DNA of 30,084 nt from JBMZCV01 sp049613665 (GTDB taxonomy: Bacteria > Bacteroidota > Bacteroidia > Chitinophagales > UBA2359), in the NCBI GenBank assembly GCA_049613665.1, contig JBMZCV010000050.1, forward strand, positions 1-30,084. Direction: 5' to 3'. Below are positions 8,895 to 15,600 of this stretch, in pieces. Position 1 is the first letter of the stretch. The number at the start of each line of letters is the position of its first letter. A program made the translations under genes and the position numbers. The notes below the pieces were generated by a model. The model saw only the letters and a list, made by a program, of their open reading frames with translations. It did no database searches and was not told the DNA's origin.

Positions 8895-8950
8895 ATAAAC
8901 AAAAAAGAGTAGAGACCTTGTCTGTGTTGTCTCTACTCTTTTTTGTTTAT
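8895..8950. terminator. Bidirectional rho-independent terminator
   Basis: Perfect 21-bp stem (8895-8915 with 8930-8950) and a 14-base loop. The stem core GAGTAGAGA is flanked by A6 on the left and T6 on the right, so it ends transcription from the restriction operon on the plus strand and from sixA on the minus strand. Confidence 0.9.
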
Positions 8951-8976
8951 TTTGTTTCAATAGACATTTTCTCAAC

Positions 8977-9480
8977 TTATAAATTCAACATTTTGGGAAA
9001 AATATGAAACGAATATACTGCATTTTCTTTTGAAATATCGTACCAACTTTTCACATCAAATTGAAAACAAACGGCGGCACAAGTAGGCAGTTCGGCAGTA
9101 AAGCGATTTGAAAAATAGTAGGCAAGAGCCGAAAAAGTAGGATTGTGGCCAAAAAGCAATACATTTTGATGCTTGCTATCTATTGTTTTGATAATCTCAA
9201 TAATGCTTGCGATATGATAAGTAAAAACATATAAATTTTGATTTTGCAAAATTTCTTCTTGCGGATAATTGAGTTTATCGGCTATAATTTGGGAAGTCGT
9301 AAAAGCACGATTGGCAGGGCTGCTGATAATCAAATCTGCTTTTATGCCTTGTTTTTTCAAAAAATCGCCAATTTGGGGAGCATCACGCTCTCCTCTTTTG
9401 TTCAAAGGCCGTTCCATATCGCTCAAATCAGCATTTTTCCAGCTTGATTTGGCGTGTCTCACAAAAATAAGTTTCTTCAT
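8977..9480 (-). CDS. sixA: SixA-type phosphohistidine phosphatase
   Basis: Small histidine-phosphatase-superfamily protein (167 aa). The catalytic RHG-type motif appears as RHAKSSW at residues 8-14, with His9 as the expected phospho-acceptor. Further superfamily residues are the Arg of SSPANRAFTTSQ near 54-65 and His in LFGHNPTFS near 108-116. RHAKSSW and GHNP are the hallmarks of the SixA branch, which removes phosphate from histidine residues of phosphorelay proteins. Bacteroidota commonly carry one such gene alone, and the partner phosphoprotein cannot be told from context. It faces the restriction operon across the shared terminator. Confidence 0.88.
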   Translation of the reverse strand: MKKLIFVRHAKSSWKNADLSDMERPLNKRGERDAPQIGDFLKKQGIKADLIISSPANRAFTTSQIIADKLNYPQEEILQNQNLYVFTYHIASIIEIIKTIDSKHQNVLLFGHNPTFSALAYYFSNRFTAELPTCAAVCFQFDVKSWYDISKENAVYSFHIFPKMLNL

Positions 9481-9506
9481 AGATTAGGCTTTTATTGATA
9501 TGCAAA

Positions 9507-9547
9507 TAGGCACACAAAACGAAAATGCTTTGTGTGCCTATTTTTTG
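9507..9547 (+). terminator. Hairpin with T-run upstream of sixA
   Basis: A 12-bp perfect stem (TAGGCACACAAA at 9507-9518 with its complement at 9529-9540), a 10-base loop and six T at 9541-9546 on the plus strand. No plus-strand gene precedes it closely. It lies 27 bp upstream of the sixA start, where it could instead act in the sixA leader or stop antisense transcription. Confidence 0.6.
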
Positions 9548-9590
9548 CAGCTATTCTCGGTTTAACAAAAAAAACTTTTTTTGATAGGGG

Positions 9591-9684
9591 AAACATACTA
9601 TTTTTCAGTTCAAAAGGCCATAAAAATAGGAAATATAGGTCTCCTTAGCCTAAAAAAAATAGTATATTTAAACTTTTGATAAAA
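9591..9684 (-). repeat. Second, inverted copy of the 251-344 element
   Basis: Reverse complement of the 94-bp core at 251-344 with clear similarity throughout, including TTTTAGGCTAAGG and ATGGCCTTTTGAACT. The arms AAACATACTATTTTT and AAAAATAGTATATTT form the stem of an imperfect hairpin. The 19-bp outer inverted ends seen around the first copy are absent here. The two copies point towards each other across the restriction region and sixA. Confidence 0.85.
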
Positions 9685-9753
9685 AAAGGCCTTGAAAACT
9701 AATTACTGACACAGCAAAACAAGCAAATGTTTTTTTATAATATTTATTTTATT

Positions 9754-9771
9754 TCAAAGCGAAAATAGCTG
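9754..9771 (+). repeat. TCAAAGCGGAAATGGCTG-type motif
   Basis: An 18-base motif TCAAAGCGAAAATAGCTG lies just downstream of the iscA-like gene. Related copies occur at 27965-27982 (same strand) and, inverted, at 27761-27778. Its function is unknown. Confidence 0.45.
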
Positions 9772-9790
9772 TATTTTTTTAAGTCTATTT

Positions 9791-10147
9791 TTAAGCAGAA
9801 AAAGAGCTGCCACAGCCGCAAGTAGAGCTAGCATTCGGATTATTGAATACAAAACCTCTATTATTTAAACCGCTTACATAATCTATTTCCATACCTAACA
9901 AATACATTCCATGGGCTTTGTTCATCAATACTTTTACGCCTTCTACCTCAAAAACCTCATCTGTATCTTTTAGTGTATCGAAGCCTAAAATGTAAGATAA
10001 GCCCGAGCAACCACCACCTTTCACACCAATTCGCAAAGCATGTGTACCACCAATGTTTTTTTCGTATATCAATGCTTTGACTTCTTTTATAGCTCCTTCC
10101 GTAAATTTTACAGGAGACACAAATACTGTTGTATTAAATTCGCTCAT
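9791..10147 (-). CDS. A-type iron-sulfur carrier (IscA/ErpA/SufA family)
   Basis: Small Fe-S cluster carrier of 118 aa that receives clusters from a scaffold and delivers them to target proteins. The three invariant cysteines are present: Cys47 in GGGCSGLSY and Cys110 and Cys112 in STCGCGSSF near the C-terminus. The body has the conserved GVKGGGCSGLSYILGFD and FVFNNPNASSTCGCG segments. No other iron-sulfur assembly genes are nearby, so the exact branch (IscA, SufA or ErpA) is left open. It is transcribed alone, towards sixA. Confidence 0.93.
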   Translation of the reverse strand: MSEFNTTVFVSPVKFTEGAIKEVKALIYEKNIGGTHALRIGVKGGGCSGLSYILGFDTLKDTDEVFEVEGVKVLMNKAHGMYLLGMEIDYVSGLNNRGFVFNNPNASSTCGCGSSFSA

Positions 10148-10223
10148 AACTTTTAGGTCTATTTCGTTTTTGCAATATTTTTTAGAAAAAAACTTTAGAT
10201 TATCTTGAAGTTTGTTTTCCTAT

Positions 10224-10253
10224 CAAAAATACTAAACAATTTTGATATTTAAA
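10224..10253 (-). promoter_or_regulatory. Possible promoter of the Fe-S carrier gene
   Basis: On the minus strand TATTTTTG (10231-10224) fits the TAnnTTTG -7 consensus and TTTA (10253-10250) lies 18 bp upstream as a -33-like element. Transcription would start about 70 bases before the gene. Confidence 0.35.
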
Positions 10254-10337
10254 AGGTTTTGTAAAATTTTGAAGAAAAAAACAAATTTCAATTATTTTTT
10301 TCTCCTTTCATAAGGAACTTTTTGAAGGAGAATGCAG

Positions 10338-10370
10338 TTGTATATATAAAATCGGAACGAAATATTTTTG
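10338..10370 (+). promoter_or_regulatory. Possible promoter of the holin-like gene
   Basis: TATTTTTG at 10363-10370 matches the Bacteroidota -7 consensus, with TTG at 10338-10340 upstream. The -7 element sits inside a short inverted repeat (TCGGA ... TCCGA, about 10352-10376), which might bind a regulator. Confidence 0.35.
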
Positions 10371-10400
10371 CTCCGACACTAAAAAAACAATACAACTAAA

Positions 10401-10775
10401 ATGATTAATTTTCTGATTTCACTGCTATTGAATGGGCTAACGGTTTATTTAGCTGCCTTTCTATTGCCTGGTGTAGAGGTCAGTAGTTTTGCGAGTGCCG
10501 TTTTTGTGAGTTTGTTGCTCACAGCCGTCAATATTTTCATAAAACCCATGTTTACCTTACTCACTTTGCCAATTACGGTTTTTACTTTTGGCATTTTTCT
10601 GTTTTTTATCAATGGTCTTATGGTTTTATTTGTGAGTTGGTTGCTCGCAGGTTTTACGGTTAGCAATATTATCTGGGCGATGTTATTTTCAGGTTTACTT
10701 TCTGTATTAAATACTTTGTTTGGCAATGAAGATATTTTGACAGATGCCAAAAAGCGTAATCACCAAATACAATAA
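10401..10775 (+). CDS. Phage holin family 4 / YvlD-like membrane protein
   Basis: Small integral membrane protein (124 aa) with four hydrophobic segments at about residues 3-22, 28-48, 54-75 and 81-103. The turn motif NIFIKPMFTLLTLPITVFT after the second helix is the signature of the phage_holin_4_2 (DUF360/YvlD) family. Despite the family name, most members are ordinary chromosomal proteins of unknown role, and no lysis genes are nearby. The C-terminal tail is hydrophilic and probably cytoplasmic. It is a single-gene unit with its own terminator directly downstream. Confidence 0.88.
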   Translation: MINFLISLLLNGLTVYLAAFLLPGVEVSSFASAVFVSLLLTAVNIFIKPMFTLLTLPITVFTFGIFLFFINGLMVLFVSWLLAGFTVSNIIWAMLFSGLLSVLNTLFGNEDILTDAKKRNHQIQ

Positions 10776-10804
10776 GTTTAAGTTTCTTCTATAATAATAT
10801 AAAG

Positions 10805-10836
10805 CGATGTTGTTTTTTTAACAACATCGTTTTTTT
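10805..10836 (+). terminator. Rho-independent terminator of the holin-like gene
   Basis: A 10-bp stem CGATGTTGTT (10805-10814) with its complement at 10820-10829, a five-T loop and a T7 tail, 30 bases after the stop codon. Confidence 0.9.
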
Positions 10837-10906
10837 ATTATAATTGCTTGATTAATAGATAATTAGATGCTTCTATTTAAATAAAAGCTAGAAGATAAAT
10901 AAGGTT

Positions 10907-11278
10907 TTACCAAAATTCTATATCATCTTTTATTGCTACGCTTTGCTCTTTCATTCGCTCTTTATACCATAATCTGGATTGCACTTTTTGCACTTCTCTT
11001 TCAATAATCAAATCAGCGAGTGCGTATTTAGGTGGTAGCTTTGTTTGATTTTTCAAAGCTTTCATTGCTCGTGTTTCCGATACATCGAGGCGATAAAGTG
11101 CATTGAGAAAAAATGGCATGTCTTGATACATCAAATTTTCTATTGCTTTGGCCAAATATTCACGAAATGCCTCAAAATTTTCGTTTGACGCTTTCTCCGT
11201 ATTTATTTTTAGCTCAAAATCAGTATAAATCAATTGTTTGGTTTGCTGAAATAAATGTTCATTCATGCGTGAAAGCAT
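10907..11278 (-). CDS. Conserved small protein of unknown function
   Basis: A 123-aa, soluble, mainly helical and charged protein. It has no signal peptide, membrane segment or catalytic motif that I can see. The first Met is at 11278; a second at 11266 (MNEHLFQQTKQLIYTDFELK) is an equally good start. The central part YRLDVSETRAMKAL and the ending LADLIIEREVQKVQSRLWYK are the most structured-looking parts. I have an impression of similar short proteins in other Bacteroidota but cannot name a family. The coding strand has clean codon use and no long overlapping frame, so I regard it as real. Confidence 0.7.
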   Translation of the reverse strand: MLSRMNEHLFQQTKQLIYTDFELKINTEKASNENFEAFREYLAKAIENLMYQDMPFFLNALYRLDVSETRAMKALKNQTKLPPKYALADLIIEREVQKVQSRLWYKERMKEQSVAIKDDIEFW

Positions 11279-11381
11279 TTATTTTTTTGACGAAAAAAAG
11301 CAATGGTTGCTAATTAAATAAGTGACAAAAATAAGCATCTGTCTCGTTTAAGCTGACACTTTGATTATTCAATGAGTTGGC

Positions 11382-11407
11382 TGTTTATTGAATAGTGCTT
11401 GGCACTT
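11382..11407 (+). repeat. Dispersed repeat, AGTGCTTGGCACT core
   Basis: Copy of the dispersed family with TTTATTGAATAGTGCTTGG followed by CACTTA. The core AGTGC-TTG-GCACT is a perfect short palindrome with a three-base centre. It lies immediately downstream of the nucleoid-associated protein gene. Confidence 0.75.
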
Positions 11408-11421
11408 AAAATACAAGTTTT

Positions 11422-12474
11422 TTAGTTTTCTTCTCTAAAAAAGACTTTATAAAAATACATTCCTCGCTGTTCGTCAAAACCACGCTCGATATATTGCTCG
11501 GTTTCTTCCGAATTTAGGCGAATGTGTATGTCGGTGTCCAGCTCTATATTTTTTTTGAAATATCGCTTCATACTTTTTACCATAGAAGTCGAAATTTTGA
11601 AATCGTCTTCTGCCGAAAAGCCATAGTCGCTTTCAAATTCTTTCTGAAAGCTTTTGAATTGCTTTTTCATTTCTGGCTGCTCCAACACTTCTTCGTTAAA
11701 TTCTTCTACATTAAACACATCGTGTTCTGTGAAATAGTTGAGCGATTTTGTGAGTAGCAAAACTTGGTCTTTTCTATCTTTTTCGTCTGCTAATTCATCT
11801 TCGCAAAACAATTGACACATTTGCAAGTAAGTTGCAGTATTAAACGAATTGTCATGCACCCGAATAAGGCTTAGAAAATCTTGTTTCCAATATTGAGCCA
11901 CTTCGTCGCTGCCTCTGCTTTGCTTATCCACAATGAGAATGCGATAACCTTCGAGTTCCGAAGTATTAAAAATCAAACAGCCTTTATCTAGTTTTTTGGT
12001 GTTGATGCCTTGCTCATATTTTAGCACCATTTGGTCGCTTTGTTCCTCTGGTTTTAGGTATAAATATTTGTTTTCGGATTTGAAAATACCTATGGCATCA
12101 ATCATTTCATCATCTATTTGGCAGTCGGCAAAGTAGGCGACATAAAACTCACCGCCTTGAATTTTTGGATGATTTGATACGCCATATAAGGCTTTTGCTA
12201 AATGGCCAGATTCTTCGAGTAAAGTATGTTTGTTAGAAAATATTTTTTTACAAGAATTATATACTTCATTGTCAGTCAATAGGTTTTCGTGTGTGAAAGC
12301 ATAAAACTCATCGTTTTTGAATGGTTTTAAGAAATAGTCTAATAAAATATTTCGGAACTCTTCGTCGGCAAGTCTGTAGTTTTGCTGACTGAGTAAAATT
12401 CCTTCTTCTTTCATTTTATTTCCTACACGGTGTACGGCTAAAGATTTGAAAGTTATGGCAGAGAAATCAAGCAT
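11422..12474 (-). CDS. 37-kDa nucleoid-associated protein (NdpA/YejK family)
   Basis: A 350-aa protein of the NA37 nucleoid-associated family, close to the usual 335-350 residues. The opening segment SLAVHRVGNKMKEEGILLS is the family hallmark, and the acidic body and C-terminal region fit the family. Such proteins associate with the nucleoid; their detailed function is poorly known. I chose the Met at 12474 (MLDFSAITFK). The frame can be extended to 12522, but those 16 residues are Lys/Asn-rich, and a CAAAATTA (the reverse of a TAATTTTG -7 box) at 12520-12527 overlaps that upstream ATG, which would put the transcript start downstream of it. It is encoded as a single gene. Confidence 0.85.
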   Translation of the reverse strand: MLDFSAITFKSLAVHRVGNKMKEEGILLSQQNYRLADEEFRNILLDYFLKPFKNDEFYAFTHENLLTDNEVYNSCKKIFSNKHTLLEESGHLAKALYGVSNHPKIQGGEFYVAYFADCQIDDEMIDAIGIFKSENKYLYLKPEEQSDQMVLKYEQGINTKKLDKGCLIFNTSELEGYRILIVDKQSRGSDEVAQYWKQDFLSLIRVHDNSFNTATYLQMCQLFCEDELADEKDRKDQVLLLTKSLNYFTEHDVFNVEEFNEEVLEQPEMKKQFKSFQKEFESDYGFSAEDDFKISTSMVKSMKRYFKKNIELDTDIHIRLNSEETEQYIERGFDEQRGMYFYKVFFREEN

Positions 12475-12587
12475 ATTTTTATTTATTTTGAGAAAGTTTT
12501 TTTTTGAATCGTTTGACTGCAAAATTACAATTATTCTTTTGTAGGTTTTAGTTTTATAAGAAAAATATTTTGCGATAGCAGCATAAA

Positions 12588-12625
12588 AAAATCCTGCACT
12601 TCAATAAGTTGAAATGCAGGATTTT
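12588..12625 (-). terminator. Terminator of the giant repeat-protein gene
   Basis: A 17-bp stem (12588-12604 with 12609-12625, one mismatch) around the core ATCCTGCA with a four-base loop. On the minus strand it is followed by a T-run (A7 at 12585-12591 on the plus strand), 60 bases after the stop codon of the 1950-aa gene. Confidence 0.85.
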
Positions 12626-12685
12626 GTGTTTTATCGTTTATCTGTTTATAAAATAAACGCTAAGAAACTTCATTTAAAAAATTGC

Positions 12686-15600
12686 TTAGTCTTTGATAAA
12701 TTTAACATTTACTACTTCTTCGCCATTGTTTAATGATAGGAAGTAAACGCCGTTTGGATAGTTGGCTACATCTAATTGAAGTGCATTGATACCATTTTGA
12801 GCTTCTACAACTTGTGTTCCGACTAAAGCACCTGCTACATTGTAAACAGCTAAGTTTACATCTGCTTTAGTTGCTGAAGTGAAACGAACAGTTACGAAGT
12901 CGATAGCTGGAACAGGCAATAATTCGATAAGACCGAAGCTTTGCTCGCCTCTTACTAAAGAGATGATATTTGATGAAGTTGTTGTTCCATCAAAGTCTGT
13001 TTGGTCTAAACGGTAGTAGCTCAAACCACTTGGAGCAGTTTTGTCCATCAATTCGTAAGCAATTGCCGTAGTGCTGTTTCCTGCACCTTCTTTAGTTCCA
13101 ATAGCTTCAAAAGTAGTTCCATCAGCAGAACGGTACATCGTGAAGTAATTATTGTTGATTTCAGTTGCTGTAATCCATTTCAATAAGTTTCCTTCTTCTT
13201 GAACTTCACCACTAAAGTGGATTAATTCGATAGGAGTAGGTTTGCAATCTACATTTTCAAAGATAGTAGTAGAACAACCTATATCGTCGCTGAAAGTTAA
13301 TTCTATTTCAACACCACAAGCAAGTGGGCCAATAATAGTTGAGGTATTGCCTGCTACTTCGCCTACAAAACTAACATTACTATCTACATCATACATGCCA
13401 TCGGTTGTATAACCACCCGTTACACCTTGTATGATAATGCTAAAGTTTTCTTCGCTATCGTTTTCCACAATATTGTAAGTTACTTCAAGTTCGCATAAGA
13501 AATACACTGCGGCAGCATCAGATATTGCTGTACATTCAGCATCATCTAAGTTTGGCATACCATCAACTGCTTCATCTGCTTGTCCTACTACAAAGCTTAC
13601 ATAATAAGGTGTAGTTCCACAAGCAAGTCCTATAGCTTCTGCATTAAATGTGCCTGTTGAGCTAACTGCCAACATATTGTTGATATCGCCATCGTGTAAG
13701 ATATAAGTACCTACTTCATCGTCTTTGATTTCAGCACTTACTGCAACCATTGTTACATCATTGCCAGCACATACAAAAGCATCATTAATTGTACCAGGAA
13801 TAGGGTCACAGTCTGGTTCTTCTGGACATATTGGGCCACAAACTTGAATGCTACCTACACTACATAATAAACCGTCACTTTCGATGTCGATTAAGAAACA
13901 AGCACCATTAGGCACGCCAAGAAGGTCTCCTTGTGTAGTTTGTAAGGTTGCAAAAGCACAATTTCCATTGTCGCTATTAAACACCAAATTGTATGGAGGG
14001 AAGTTGATAGCATATGCACCAAAGCCAGAGTATGAAGGAAAACCACCACTCACGCATACATCTACCAAATAAACACCATAACCATCTACTGTTGGGTCTT
14101 CAGGGCAATATGCTTCCCATTCAACTACAACAGGTGTTAAAGAAACTAGCAATGCTGGCCCTGCTACATCATAACAGCCATCTACTGAACCATTGATTAA
14201 TGGTTCGATAGCACCATTTAAATCAAATGGAGTAGGTAATGCTGGGTCGTAGTTGATAGCATATACTTGATACTCACCTGGTTCTGGGTTTTCAAATACA
14301 CCATTTACACTAACTTGTAAGATGATACCATTTAGTGTCAAAACATAAGCTTGTGTAAAGTCAGAATTGAAGTTTGTTGCTGCAAAAGAAACGTTGTTGT
14401 CTTCTGAGCAAGAGAAAGCATCTGGTTTGTCAGAATTTGGGTCTCCAATAATGCCAGCTTGAGCTAAACAGTCAGAAACAAGAATTTCGATTGTACCTGT
14501 AGAAGCTTCCATACCATCTGTAACTGTATAAGTTAAATTGATAGCTCCTGTAAAGTTGGCAGGGATATTATCAATCGTTACTGTTCCGTCTGGAGCAAAG
14601 CTAATTAAGATGTCGCCATTTGTACTTTGAACATCAGCCAAGCTAAACGCATCATTATTAGGGTCACTTGCACCTTCTAAAGCATTGAAACTAACAGAAC
14701 CTGCACCAATAGAAACGTTTAGTAGAATAGGTGTAAGAACAGGAGGAGCATTACAATCATCTATCATAACAGTAATTGTTGTTGAAGCATCTGCACATGG
14801 AGGAACACCCATTACGGTATAAGTAAGAATAGCATTTCCTTGATTTGAAGGAACGATAAACATATTGTTCATTACATCGTCAGGGTCAGTACTACTCCAA
14901 GCACCATTCATGTCGCCTGTCACTAATTGCATTAAGTCATACATTGTGCCAGCATCTTCTTCGCAGAAAGCACTAGCAGGAGTCATAACAGAAGCATCGG
15001 CAGGGTCAGTACATTCTACTACGTCGTCTTCGCAAGCAGGAATAGCTATATCAAAGCTTGAGTTTCCACAAGAAGTACCATTTACACTTACACTAATTGT
15101 TGTGGCAGCATCGCCAGCAGTAGCTGTATAAGTTTCTATTGTATTTCCGCTACAAGCATCACTTATAGTTGTCGTACAAGTTGCTACATCATAAGAAGTA
15201 GTAGGTGTTTGTGGTTCAGGGAAAATTTGAACATTACCAGCATCAATTGTAGTTACATTACCATCGCACATCACAATAGCACTTAGCACTAAACCTTCTG
15301 CAAGACAGTTATCAACAGTTGTTGTTGTAATCATTACAGCATCATCATTTTCACCAGAAAGATTATTTCCGTTTGCTTGCCATTGAACTGTATAAGGTAA
15401 GTTGCCACCTGTTGCAACAATAGAAGCCATAAGCATTTCGCCAGTACAAACACTACCAGAAACACCTGTTGATAAAGCAAATGAAGCACATGCTGGATTA
15501 GGTTCGCAAACAGGTAAAGTAACCATTACTGCCATACCCATACAAGTTGCATCCGTCGCATCAACTACATTTACAGAAATAGTTGAACCATTACCAGCAG

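Noticed and set aside
10401..10775. Prophage remnant suggested by the holin-family name
   Set aside because: No endolysin, tail, integrase or other phage gene is nearby, and this family is mostly chromosomal.
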